This document shows, one piece after another, positions 35,355 to 47,421 of a DNA stretch of 64,000 nucleotides. Under the pieces are notes generated by a model that was not told the DNA's origin, ran no database searches, and worked only from the letters and a program-made list of their open reading frames with translations. The stretch is taken from NCBI GenBank assembly GCA_026214975.1, contig JAOBSW010000108.1, forward strand, positions 310,001 through 374,000. The letters are read 5' to 3'. A program made the position numbers and the translations under genes. Source of the DNA: Gentiana macrophylla. Taxonomy: Eukaryota; Streptophyta; Magnoliopsida; Gentianales; Gentianaceae. Position 1 is the stretch's first letter. The number at the start of each line of letters is the position of its first letter.

Positions 35355-37325
35355 TGTTGGAATAGTGTCCTAAACCCAATCAGGTTGGACCGGATCCGAC
35401 CGGGTCGGATCATTTCTACTATTTCTTTATGTTTATACATATGTTAAATGGCTTTTATGTTGTCATATATTTGTTCTTCTAAAGAACCAATTATGAATTG
35501 TTAAATGATAACGTCCTTAGTATTAAACTATGATAGAGAAACCATGATAGGCGATTATGATTGATGAGATCTCTAATCACTTTACTAAGTTTGATACTTA
35601 AATGTCTCTAGGCTGATGTACTATTAAACATGGCATTGATAGTATAAACAGACTAGCACGTATTAGATGTCTTCTGTCTTTAAGGGCAGGGATAGATCTC
35701 GTCTATCAAAGTGTAGAGACACTTGGACTGTACGTGGACGTGTGTTAGAGAATGCGTACGTTAGACTGGCCCACTTACACGGATAAGTGTCACACTATGT
35801 GACGGTTGTGTAATTATCTTTAAGACGGGAGTCTTCATGGCATCACGGTGTGGATTGTCATGCTTTGACACTATTGAGGTTTCCACAGCCACACGGGCGA
35901 TCATGTTTGTAGTGATTGGGTATGATATTGAAGCACGCGGAGTATACATGATTGGTCGTCCGGGAATCGCGTATCCTATGATTGGGATCGAATATCCGAA
36001 ATGGCCTTCTTATAAGGAATGTCTTACTCTCGTGAATCTTTGCAAAGTGGGAGTAAACGAGTTACTTCGAGAGAGCATGATATCTAGATTATAAGATACG
36101 GTCGTTAATGTTTGACATTCGACGTACTACCGTATGGATATTATTACTGCGATAGGATTGTAAGTTACACGGTAACTGTTTCACATGAAAGGTAGTAGAC
36201 ATTGCATTTGACTCTTCCGATGATTGGGGGTCACGGTGTGTTGCTAGACGCTATCCCGTGATCGTTAGGCATGTAGGGCATTTTAGTAATTTGCACTTTG
36301 TGTCTACGGCCAACATATTCGGAAGCCTATCGGGTCACACATATATGAACATCTAGCCGGATTAAAATGTGGTTATAGATGATAACCAAATAAGGAAAGT
36401 TTATCTCGAGACTATAAAGGCTATAGTGGTAAATTAATATGGTGGTATTTATTTATTATGAATAAATAGAATACAAAATATTAATTATGTTGATTAATTA
36501 AATATACATAGTTGATGTGTATGTATCGAAATTTATGTGTGTATATGATACACATGTATTTTGTAAATTAATTAATCATAGTATTATATTAATTAAATAA
36601 ACATATATTATATATGCAATACACGTGAGTTTGCCAAACTAGTTGATCATGTGATTAAAGATGTGCACGTATGCATGTGGCGTAAGTTTTAAATATATTG
36701 GATATATTTGGATTGTGCAATTTAATTAATAAGGTTACCATAATATTAATATTAGATATTAATAGATTTTGAAAAATAGATTTATGGTAATAAGATAAAT
36801 ATAGTCAATATAAGATATTGACAATATATCCTAGATTTATTTGATATAAGATATTATAATAAATGAGATAAATCAATCAATTATATTTTCCTAATTTTAT
36901 TGGGAAAATGTTTTCTTCTCCTCCACTCTAGTTGGGGCGCCCCTCTCACTATAAATAAGAGGTGGGTGTCAAGCTCTTTTGTACAACACAATTCCAAGAA
37001 CTAATAGTTCTTGTGTAAAATAGAGAGCATCCTATAGAGAGTTGGAGAGATGGGAAAAGGGCCGGTCTAGCAACCGGAGTTTTCCAATAGCAATCCATGA
37101 TAGGATTCCAGCGGGCTGTTCGTGTAGACTAGCGGTAGAGGCCGAACACTTGGGCGGCTCTATGCAGAACTACTCTCCTTAGACGGTCAAAGCGTTGATC
37201 TTTTAGATCAACCAAGGTAACCACCGTCTACTATCTCGTTTGTTTATTGCTTAAACGAAGTCGATCCTAGTTAAAAGGAATTAAATTTTTAAATTCCGCT
37301 GCATTCCCGCGTAGATTTCCGAACA
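35355..37325 (+). repeat. Element 3 3' LTR (uninterrupted)
   Basis: 1,971 bp, TG...CA, preceded by polypurine tract GCCAAGTGGGAGAT. TATAAATA at 36950-36957. At 35866-35880 it shows the undisturbed target of Element 2. Followed by ATTGG. Confidence 0.95.
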
Positions 37326-37330
37326 ATTGG

Positions 37331-37866
37331 TACCAGCGAAGTACACTTCACCGATTGTTAGGAATATTTTTGATACAGCAACTCAGAAAATAGGCCACTT
37401 CACCGACCTTGTGATCCTCCAAGTCACTTAACCGTTAAATGCTCTGGATAAAACAGGGAAGCATAGTCTGAAATGAATCAGTTTTTACGCATGTGGAATA
37501 TCAGGGAGTTATGATGTTTTTTTGTGAAGATTACACATGTTGATTATTTTTCTTACACCAGGATTAATTTATGGAGGTTATTATTTAACAAGAGAGAATG
37601 ACGGCAACACCTCAATTCCCGGGCACTATCATTACATGCCTCAATCCTCTCTCTCATTATCCTTGTTAACCGCGATTTTTATACACAACATCATGCCAAT
37701 ACTCCATCAAAATCTCTCCATATTCAACAGCGTTTCACACTCTCTGACCCCCTCTTTATAAACAACACTTTAGAATTTTCACAAAACTTTACGCCCTCTT
37801 TGAATATCTTAAACCCTATTTTCTCAAGAAATTTCAAAGCCTTTTCTCTCATAAATATCAAAGGAA
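37331..37866 (+). other. Element C spacer between RNase H and ORF3
   Basis: About 0.5 kb of noncoding sequence that resumes element C after Element 3. Nothing specific beyond T/C-rich stretches ahead of the ATG at 37867. Confidence 0.6.
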
Positions 37867-40510
37867 ATGGCTTCATCTTCCAGCAAACAATATGAAGAAT
37901 CGATTGCCACAGGGTCATTCTTTCGACCTGAGCACTACCTCGAGTTATGCGGCAATGATCCACAAGCCAGACGCCTAGCAGATGGATGCAACAACTTAGT
38001 GTTAATGACGTTCCTTAATCTGCCGATCAAAGGAATTTGCTTTGATAATTTGATCTCATTTTGGCGCAATGCAAAGTTTGTTCCCGAAAATAAAGGCACG
38101 CCGGAGTCCATTACCACAACAGTGAAAGAAAAGGAGCTAGTCATTACACCGGGACGCCTCAGACACTATCTCAAACTCTCCAGCACCTAGGGCTGAGCTT
38201 GGGTCGGGTTGGGTTCGTTTGGGTTGGGTTTTTCATAGTATTAGTCGGGTTGGTTTAAAAAAATACTAACGCAAACCAAACCAAATTATTAGAAAACCCA
38301 ATGGTTTGGTTCAAGTTAGTTTCGGGTTGGGTTTCAGGTTTTAAGCCATAAACAATGTATTTAAATCAAACTTTGATGTAATAAAATCCATACATGTATT
38401 CTATCGAAATTCAAATTTTACCACATGTTCATAGAGAACAATATTTAAAGACAATTTTTTTACGGATATCATATTACGAATCCAATAATCTATGACACAC
38501 CAACAACGTATAGAGATTGTAACAAAGAACAATACTTAAGAATTAAGGAAATCATTCATGGAAATTTAAAAGTTAAAGAAATGATCCATGATTCATCCGA
38601 AAAAATATTATATTCATCGAATAGTCATTTTAGTCTAATTCTGCAATCCTACAGATGTTTCTTCATTTTTCAATTATCACACCACAAAAATAATTGTTGA
38701 TCGAAAATGAATATCAATAACATTTTTCATTGGCTATCAATAAAATTATGTATTGTAATGTCTTTCGGGTTGGGTTGGGTCGAACCGAAGAAAAAAATAA
38801 AAACCCCAAACCAACCCAATAGCATTCGGGTTGGGTCAAAAACCAACCCAATATTTTTGGTTTCAACTGGGTTGGGTTATTTTGGGTTGGTTCGGTTTGG
38901 GTTTTGGGTTGGTTCGGGTTTATTGGGTTCTTTGCTCGGCCCTACCAGCACCGGAACAACAAAAGCACGTAACGTGGATATTGACACTGACTCTTTCTAG
39001 CTGGAAATTGGAAAGGATGCTACATCCAAGAACAAAATGCTCAACTACAACAGATTGGCACTCAAAAAGCCGTTTGCTGAATTTGCCCACCTCATCATCA
39101 AGAATATAGAAGGAAGACTGGGATCGATGCATGGGATGACAGAGGTGAGGGCACGACTGATGGCCTCATCTATGAAGGAAAGAATTTTAACTCGGCCACC
39201 TTCATTTTCAATCGAATCAAGGAGCGGATTCAAGGCAAAATAAATGCTGGGAAACTAGCACCAAAGAGAGGAGAACAAAAGAAATGGGAGTTTTGGGTCA
39301 AGAAATCTTTTGGCATCCCTCTACAACATCTACTTGATTGTATGAAGGTTCAACCCATTCACCTGCATAAATTGCACGATGAAAACTAATGTTCACATAT
39401 GTTAATGAATCATAGAAGTTGCCACCTAGGTAGAAAAGAAAGCAACCAAAGAACAGTAGTTCTGAGTTCAAAAAGAGAACCAGATCTGAAACCAAAGAAG
39501 CTCAACTTAGGATCATGTCGAGAAATAAAGACAGACTCGTTGTGATCAGTGAGGATGGAGAAGATCTAGAGGAAGATGTTCGTCATGAATCTGATGAAGA
39601 ATAGGAAGAAGATGAGGAAGCTTACTATCTACTCCTAGTACGGATGAAGAAGAAGAGATAGAGGGTGATCATCACAGTGATGATCAAGAAGATAATGTGG
39701 ACTCTGATGATGTTTTTACACTCCAGGATAATATCCAAAGGAGTAAAGCTGAGCACCACAGTGGATCAGGTGAAGAAAACAACCAGATGACTCGCCAAGC
39801 ACCCCTAGCTTTGATCAAGGGGGAACGACAGCCAATGAAGTTGAAGAAGTCACAGATGAAGAAGAAGCTAAGTCCCAACTAGGACTTGGAGACTCCATCA
39901 ATATCCAACAATCTCTAACTGATGTAGAGATTGAAGAAAAAAAGTGAAGAGGAACCGGCTGATGCAATCGCACCAAAGACAGAACAACAAAGATACATCG
40001 ATGAACCAGCTAGATCATTTATTCTAGAAATCAATCCTCTGATTGTGGACATGGAGAGACAATCCTAAGTAGGGAAAATCTTCAAACAGTACTAAGAAGT
40101 AGCTAAACCTCCATGGAGCAAAAGATTGAGGCTCTTATCAGTCACATTGAGGTTCAAGATGTTGTGATGGAAAAACAAGGTGACTTGATCTACCAACTAA
40201 ATTCAATGGTCACTCAACATGTTTATGAAAAAATGGAATATCTAGCATGAGCAGTTGATGACAAGCTTAAACCCATGCTAGACACTCTGAACAATCACAG
40301 TCTACAAATTCAGGGTATTGAAAGCATATTAGATGATGCAATCCAGCAGTTTGACACAATCATAACTATGTCCGAGGCCACCAACAAGTTTCTGGAAGAG
40401 AGGCATGATGCTACCAAAAAGAGGGAAGGTAGTAATAAGCCTAAAATCTCCAAAGGTAAATGCACTAGAAGCACAAGTAAAGGCAACATATTTCAAGAGA
40501 AAAAGTAGAC
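37867..40510 (+). pseudogene. Element C extra ORF after RNase H (ORF3), with MITE inserted
   Basis: Starts MASSSSKQYEES at 37867 and stays in one frame to 38187, then across the MITE (38188-38944 plus duplication, 765 bp, a multiple of three), 38953-39000 and 39001-39243, with stops at 38188, 38998 and 39241. Later segments include a strongly acidic stretch (about 39530-39690), a basic end of 39697-39882, and a coiled-coil-like piece ending in a Lys-rich tail (40275-40508, different frame). The N-terminal 100 residues align with the E-element ORF at 58032, for example LISFWRNAKFV against LEGILQF-QNMRLV. Position matches the extra ORF of SIRE/Maximus copia elements. No clear signal peptide or membrane segment is visible, so I do not call it envelope. 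Confidence 0.72.
38188..38944. mobile_element. hAT-type MITE (757 bp)
   Basis: Perfect 8-bp duplication CCAGCACC at 38180-38187 and 38945-38952. Terminal inverted repeats are TAGGGCTGAGC (38188-38198) and GCTCGGCCCTA (38934-38944), one mismatch. Subterminal GGGTTGGGTT / AACCCAACCC runs are typical of small plant hAT derivatives. There is no transposase; the short ORFs inside are driven by the GGGTT repeats. It interrupts ORF3 of element C. Confidence 0.92.
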
Positions 40511-40639
40511 TGTAATAGTTTTCGCTATTTTTGCCTTTGATTAAATTATGCCCTTTATGGATGAATAAAGTTTTTGAGTTTTTTTTTTCTATGAAAATGT
40601 TTGACTTAATGTTCATGCTTATGAGGGTTTTGGCATCAT

Positions 40640-40654
40640 CAAAAAGGGGGAAAT
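40640..40654 (+). promoter_or_regulatory. Element C polypurine tract
   Basis: CAAAAAGGGGGAAAT directly before the LTR start TGTTAG. The same string occurs inverted at 55528-55514 in element E. This purine tract after GGCATCAT is common in SIRE-like copia elements. Confidence 0.85.
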
Positions 40655-43382
40655 TGTTAGGAACATTTAACTGTTTTGATGATGGCCATACTAGCTGTTA
40701 TAACAAGCCTAAAATAAGTCTAAAAATATAAGTAATGTGTGTATAGGCTTTACTTAGAATTCTAACATGTTGTATAAGTTCAATCAGACAAGCACTATAA
40801 TAGACTGGAAGGACGGCTTAGTAAAATCTTTGTGAATAGCTTAGTGAAGACTGCCAAGGAACCAGCAAAGTAAAGTAAAGACCTACGGACTGTGTTGGGA
40901 ATAAAATTTAATTTTGATGACGATTCATCTTATTCAAGAACAAGTTTGTTAACACCCCATTGACGAAGTGCTTAAATTAACTGTTATAGTGGAAAGCTAA
41001 AATATGTCTAGAACTGAATGTATAAGTTTTACTAGAGTCTGATATTTGTATATTTTATATCAGACAAGCACTGTAATAGATAGAAGTGTCGCAGAACTGA
41101 AACTTGAAATCATCTAAGAAACTGGAAATCATCTAGATAACTGGAACTTAACTAGAACTGAAAGTTCACTCAGAACTGAAGAAGGTAAGTTCGCTGAGGG
41201 ACACAGGCTCAGTTGGCTTATCTAGAACTGAAGGTTGAGGGAACAAACTTAGTATTTGATGAACTGAGGGACACAGACTCAGTTAAGGAAGATTGAAGAA
41301 TTGACGGTTCAAACTCAGTTATAAAGATTTTAAGCCGAGACTGTAAAGTTAGTATTCAGGTAAGTCTGTGATGGCCTAAACTGACTTTATGGATCTTGTA
41401 GAAGACCTAAGAATCATAAGGACAATGATATCTTAGATAATCTTCATAAGGAATGATGTAATCTGATTCAGTCACATATAATCAGATAAATAGAGTACTG
41501 ATGTTTTTGAAGAAGAGTAAAAACTCAGTTAATGCTCTAAGTCAGTTAGTAAACTAAAAACTGACATACTCAGTATAAAACCAATCAGGAAACTAAGTTT
41601 TATAGTCAGCCATCCAAAAAACTGATAGTACATTCAAACGTGGTAAAGAAAGAAACCCTATTGGATGAAATACTGACAAGTCAGAACGGTCACTAAATAT
41701 AGCCGTTACTATATAGACGTTGATACAATTCGAATTCAAGCAAGATGAACGTTGGACCTCACACTATAAATAGAGGACTTTGCACCAAGGATCAGACATG
41801 GAATTAACAAGATTACAAGCATTTTTGTGCACAAGTCTAGTTCATTCGAATTGCTATCATTATTTGCGCTCAACAAGATCATATCTAGAATTCTTCAAGT
41901 GTTCAAGCTACATCGATCATATCCAGATTTCTACACTTTGAAGAACCACAAGAAAGAATCAATTTATTGATTCTCAGCCCAACTTTGATTCCCAATCAAA
42001 GGTTTAGACTGTGAAGAAATCCGGTCAAGGAGTTGCCAAGGACAGTTGTGACATTTTCAGTCGGGTAGACTGTTTTATTTGTGGTAGATGGTGAAGAGAA
42101 AATACAACCCTCTAAGGACCAGTGGCTCAAGCAGTTGAATGAGCAGCAATCCAACATGTTCTTTAGCTGTTTAGATAGTGAGACTAAGGATTAGTTAAGG
42201 ACTATCATATAGGACTTTTTGTAACTGCGTACCTCAAGGAGTTCTAGTGGAATTTTCCTCCTATATCACAGGGTAAGAGTGGACTGATAGGATTACACCA
42301 CCTGGAACCACTATAACTCTTTCTCTACTTACTTTACACATTTACTTACTTTACAAAATAGTAAAACGGCTATGTAAAGGCTCTACTGGCTGACTATCAA
42401 GCATAATGGTGAAGTGAATCTCAACAGCAATGTAACATCTTATAAGCAGTTTTCACTATACCGGTCAAAAAACAGCCGAGTCAAGAAACAGGCAAGTGAA
42501 GTATGCTATCTGCATTTCATTCTAAATGTTAAATACAAATCAACCAATTAATGTAGAATCATTCAAGGGCAGATTTTATGATGAACGTTTGAAGAAAATC
42601 CGGATCACTGAAATTATGGAGAATCCATCAAGGAAAGATCAAGAAATAAATCAAGGATTATTCTCTGCATATAATAGCCAACGAACGGAATTTCAAATTC
42701 AAATAAAATCAAGGCTATAAAGATAAGGCATTAACAGACAAGAAGAACAACAAGATTGAATACAAAAAGTACAGAAACTCTATCAATTGAAAAAGCATTT
42801 TATCGGAACTTGAAAAGAAATATCTAGAGATCAACTCAGTATTTAGAGCTACAAATCTACATCAAGTACTGATATTGATCTACCCTTTGTGAATCTTATT
42901 CACACCAGTTTGCAGCAATTGAATCAGATCGTCTGAGAATGAATCGCACCCTATGTGATAGCTGCTGAAGGATTTGATCTCAAGGAGAAATATGGAAGAC
43001 TGAGTCACTAAAGCTTTTGTAGCCAGGGACTGAAAGTCTCGGATTGTGAAGCTTGTGTAGCCAAGGACAGTCATATTATTATATTGGTGAAAGACAATAG
43101 TGAGTTCCTCCAATCGTCACATAAGAAGAGTGGACTAAGGGATTACACCACACTGAACCACTATAAACCTTTGTGTTCTTTTACTTACTGCACTTTACTT
43201 TACATCATTTCTTTACTGCATTTCATTTGTACTCTGTGTATGTTTAATCTACTTTGAAACAGCTTTTAAGAAGGGACTTATCCACTACCCAAAAGCTTTT
43301 AAATATAAGGAAAAAATTTTAAACTCCAATATAGTCATTCCAACCCCCCTGACTATATTCTCATCCTTCATTGGGACCAACA
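40655..43382 (+). repeat. Element C 3' LTR (family F1) with an F2 LTR inside
   Basis: Starts TGTTAGGAACATTT and ends GGGACCAACA, as in the solo LTR 45417-46848 (1,432 bp). It is 2,728 bp long because F2-type LTR sequence (from 40893) occupies its first third. TATA-like TATAAAGA at 42716-42723 belongs to the F1 part. After 43382 comes B2 gag sequence, so the element appears to sit in B2; CAACT at 43383 would be the target duplication, with its partner outside the window. Confidence 0.85.
40893..42400 (+). repeat. Family F2 LTR sequence nested in the F1 LTR (right end approximate)
   Basis: Begins TGTTGGGAATAAAATTT and is collinear with the 3' LTR of element E (minus, 55513 to about 54880). TATAAATA at 41765-41772. 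I cannot find the expected GGGACCAACA end, and about 110 bp of F1 LTR is missing around the right junction. It may therefore be a truncated insertion or a recombinant. Confidence 0.65.
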
Positions 43383-44701
43383 CAACTCTATAAACTTCTT
43401 GTAATGAGCATCATCGTGATTCGGATTAGATATATGAGGGGGATAGGGTAAAGATGCAGGATTAATGGTAACAGTTCTAGAAGACTTACCTGCTACATGC
43501 TGCTGCTTTCCTTGATCGTATGCTAAATCTTCAGATACTCTCAATTGCGGACTGATATCTCACAATTGCAAGATACCTATTTCTCCTAACTCTACTGTGT
43601 TCTGGTTCACACTTTATGTTTCCTCTCTTATGGTCAGTTGAGGCAATTCTTTTCCACTTCTGGTCATGATCGCATCCACATCCTTCGGATTCTTCTCATT
43701 ATTACTTGGAAATCCTCCCAGAGGACATGCTGACACCTGTTTAGCAATTTTTCCCACTTAGTGCGACAAATTTTTCACTAAAGCTTCTTAGTTCATCAGT
43801 CTTGCATCATTCTTCTAACAATACTATGTGAAATTTACACTAAGCTCGCTCATGGACTTCGTAAGTTTGTTGACACTTTCGGTCACAGTTGAGCTCATCT
43901 TGTACAAAGATGTTTCCCAACCACCGGATGCTTGATTGAGGCATGAATCCTCCACTTTTCTTCAATCTCTTGCTACAATTCAGATCACTATATCAAAAAC
44001 CAGGGTGATCGTGAGAATCTGGGCGATATCCGTGCCCAAAAGGATTTCTTTTCCTTCTTATATAGCTCACGTCCACAGTGTTGGTTGTCTAAATATCTTG
44101 AACTTTATCTACATTGGTGATGCGATCTTGAATCCCATCCATCTTTTCATTTATTACTAACAGCTGGTATAAGATCTGTTGAGAGGTGTCCTCTCCGAAT
44201 ACGCCTTCAGCTGACCGTACAGTCTCAACTTGATGTGTTCCCCATTGAGTTTTAATTTTTATTTGTTCCAAATGTCCGTTGCACTTCCTTGAATCTTTCT
44301 CAGGCCTCTTAAAAGGTTTCACTAGCTTTCTATCTTAAATTCATGATCTCTTGCCTCATTTGAAATGACTTACCAAGTAGACAGTACTTGTTTATAAAAT
44401 TTTGTAGTAGATCTGTCCAAGATTGGATAGAACTTGTTGCTAGAGACAAAAGACATTGCTTTGCTTTGTCCTTCAGTGTGAAAGAAAACAACTTCAGTTT
44501 GATGTTGTCCTCAGGCACTCCTGCTGGTTTGACTGTGCTGATTTTCTCCAAAATGTTGGTGACATGAACACTAGGATCTTCATTTTGCACTCCCTGAAAA
44601 GTAGTGTAATTGGTCACTATTTGACTAACATTGGGCTTCGGGTGAAAAACCTCGTCTGCAATCTCTGTCTGAGCAGTTGCTGGCACAAACTGCTGAATCA
44701 T
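43383..44701 (-). pseudogene. gag: B2 gypsy relic: gag
   Basis: Second member of the B family, minus strand. 44701-44330 reads a gag start followed by DPSVHVTNILEKIS, EDNIKLKLFSFTLKDKAK and IQSWTDLLQNFINKY. After a frameshift, 44322-44089 reads LEQIKIKTQWGTHQVETV and a helical segment. 44088-43383 is the gag tail with many stops, collinear with 1768-1090 of B1. It ends abruptly at the LTR of element C, so protease and the rest of pol are missing here. It shows the pre-insertion sequence for Element 1 in B1. Confidence 0.87.
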
Positions 44702-45326
44702 TGGAAGGGCACAGCTCTGTAGTGTTCATCTTTCTACTGGTACAAGTGCTCAATTTCTAGCTCCATTGGCACCATTTCTTCCATTGAATCTATTCCTTTC
44801 ATGCCATTACTTCTTATGTATCCTTCAAATTAGGTATCTCTATCTTTCTAACATCCTTCATGTGAGCTTAGGTAGTTTGCTAGCCTTTCAATCTTTTCTT
44901 GAGATTCCTTGCGCTTTTTCATGAAAAAAATTCAATCTCAGGTATGTATCTCTCTTTGGCGGCTAAGACCCATGTGGCGTATTGCAAGACAATAAAAAGT
45001 TAGTTACTTGCCTCGGCAACTATTACACTCGCCTGGCCGGCTCAGAAATATACAAACTCATACTACAGATTGTTGTCTTGACAGAAATGATTCTGCCGAA
45101 TTCTAGATCCCTTGCAATTGCGAAAGGGCTCTCGCGATTTCGAGCGTAAATGTCTAGAAATGAACTGAACAGAAACTGCTACGACTCAAATATTCACAGA
45201 CTTCTAAACAGACTCGAATAAACAGAAAACGAATCAATTTATAGAAAATGAAACTATATACAAATTCTCAATCTTAAATTAATAAGTATGTTTGACACGA
45301 GCCCCCGACAACAGTGCTAAAAACCT
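44702..45326 (-). other. B2 leader
   Basis: Noncoding, collinear with 17016-17523 of B1. The primer site at about 45302-45319 is strongly degraded. Confidence 0.65.
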
Positions 45327-45416
45327 TGGTGTCATGCAAGGTGCAATCACGAACTATTAGCAATAGGACTAGATCTATCATAGTATAGTGAACGGCGAAG
45401 CAAGGGTCGAATCCAC

Positions 45417-46848
45417 TGTTAGGAACATTTTATTGTTTTAATGATGGTAATACTAGCTGTTATAGCAAACCTGAAATAAGTATAAAGGAGTTAGTATTGT
45501 CTGTATAAGAATTTACTTAGAGTCTGACATTTTATATAAGTTCGATCTGGACATGAATCTGCATCTTAGAATCGGTAGAAGGCTCACCAAGAAATGAAGA
45601 TGGATCAGCTAAGTGAAGACAGCCAAGAACTAGCACAGTGAATTGATGATTTTTATGGAATGACATATAACCAAGAATGTCTGTGATGACCTATGGTAAG
45701 TCTAAGATATAAGCTACAATTGATGAAACTTAATTTGGTATAAATATGGTGTACATTGATCTCACACAAAACAAAGATCGGTGAAGTGAAGCTCTATCAG
45801 CTGTACAAATATCAGTTAAGAAATACAATGAGAAAGGAAGCAGCTACTGATAGCAGCTAAGTGAACAACAGTTTAGTAAAGTAGTCACTGGACCGGCTAA
45901 GTAACAAAGCAACAGCCGCATGAAGCACAAACAACAAAGTCAAGTATATTGTCTACACTGGATTCAAAATTTGGAAATATGGAGATCGCACAATTAATGC
46001 AAAATCAATTAAAGATGGATTTTATGAAGAACGTTTGATTAAAATCTGGATCACTGAAATCAAGATAAATGAAATCAAGGATTACTCTATGCATTGATAT
46101 AGCCAACGGATGGAAATTCAAAATCAAGGATCACGACTATAAATAGAAGGCATTGACAGACATACAGATAGATATGATATACGCATGAGAAAACAAACTC
46201 GACAATCAGTAATTCTAAGTGCTGAAACTCTGTCAAATTCTCTAGCCTTCATTTTGATCTACTTTGTTTAATCCAGAAAAGATCAACTCAGAATCAGAGC
46301 ATTATATCCACATCAGATACTGAGATTCATCAAGTGTTTTGTGAATCTCATTCACATCTGTTTCCAGCAATTCAATTAGATCATCTGAGAAAGAATTGCA
46401 ACCTTGTGTGATAGCTGCTGAAGGATTTGTTCTCAATGAGCAGTGTTCAAGACTGAGTCACTAAAGCTTTTGTAGACAGTGAGTGATAGTCTTGAGATTG
46501 TAAAGCTTGTGCAGCAAAGGACAATCTTACTATTGTATTGGTGAAAGACAATAGTAAATTCCTCCAATCATCACAGAAGAAGAGTGGATTAAGGGATTAC
46601 AGCACCCTAAACCACTATAAACCTTGTGTTATTTACTTACAGCATTTACTTTCTGCATTTGCATTCAATATTTTATTTTATATGCTTGTGATTGCTTAAG
46701 TGTTTTGAGAATACGTTTAGAATGGTTTTATTTCCGCCGCACAAAAGCTTTTCATCAAGAAAATTTTTTCAACTCCGAATATAGTCATTCACCCCCTCTC
46801 GCCCCCCCCCCCCCTCTGACTATATTTCACCCTTCTCTGGGACCAACA
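45417..46848 (+). mobile_element. Solo LTR of copia family F1
   Basis: 1,432 bp, TGTTAGGAAC...GGGACCAACA, flanked by TCCAC at 45412-45416 and 46849-46853. TATAAATA at 46138-46145; a run of 13 C at 46802-46814 near the end. No internal sequence, so it is the product of LTR-LTR recombination. Confidence 0.93.
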
Positions 46849-47421
46849 TCCACAGAGACATCGTTAGACAAAAATTAATGAAGATTGAGAATAAAAATGC
46901 CGTATGTTGACCAACTAAGGTGCAACAGTGACAATAGTAGCGATTATTCACAAAATCAAACACACACCAATTCAACTCTCCGAGTTTCTAATGTATCAGT
47001 TCTAGTTATGAGTTATTAGTTATTTCTCCCAATCTATGCATTGATCTACCCCATGGTTAATTTTAGATCTTTAAGAACTACGGGTGCTAACACCTAATAT
47101 TGCGCTACTTCCATAGGACGGACAGTAGTGCCTATATGCAATTAACCTCCTTCGTTGGCTATTTTAATTCACACGTAATAAGATCTAGGGCAAGCCGGAT
47201 CAAGACCGAGGTCCTTCCTAAGCAGCCATCATGAACTGGCTGGCACGTTCCTAAGGATCAATCAAGACCGTATCCTAATTAACACTTCACCTTGTAAGTC
47301 CTTCACGCTATTTTACAATAACATGCAAACAGTTGATCCAGCTATAAACATGTAAATTAAATAAGTCGATCACACGTAGCTGACGCCAATTATCATGAAC
47401 TAGGATTTACTAAGTATTAAG

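Larger units (their letters stand above)
22142..37325 (+). mobile_element. Element 3: copia-type retrotransposon without intact genes
   Basis: LTRs start TGTTGGAATAGTGTCC at 22142 and 35355. Target duplication ATTGG occurs at 22137-22141 and 37326-37330. Primer site TGGTATCAGAG (iMet type) is at 29997-30007, and polypurine tract GCCAAGTGGGAGAT at 35341-35354. The 5' LTR is split by Element 2. The 5.35-kb internal region has no long ORF; faint copia RT traces such as YGLKQVSL near 34300 suggest a decayed pol. It sits in element C just after RNase H. Confidence 0.93.

Noticed and set aside
37867..38190. Host gene candidate MASSSSKQYEES...
   Set aside because: Homologous block found at the same position in element E, followed by the copia polypurine tract and LTR. 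It belongs to the retrotransposon.
46801..46814. Poly-C run as a regulatory element
   Set aside because: Sits in the variable C-rich stretch before the LTR end, which is shorter in other F1 copies (for example near 43346). Most simply slippage.
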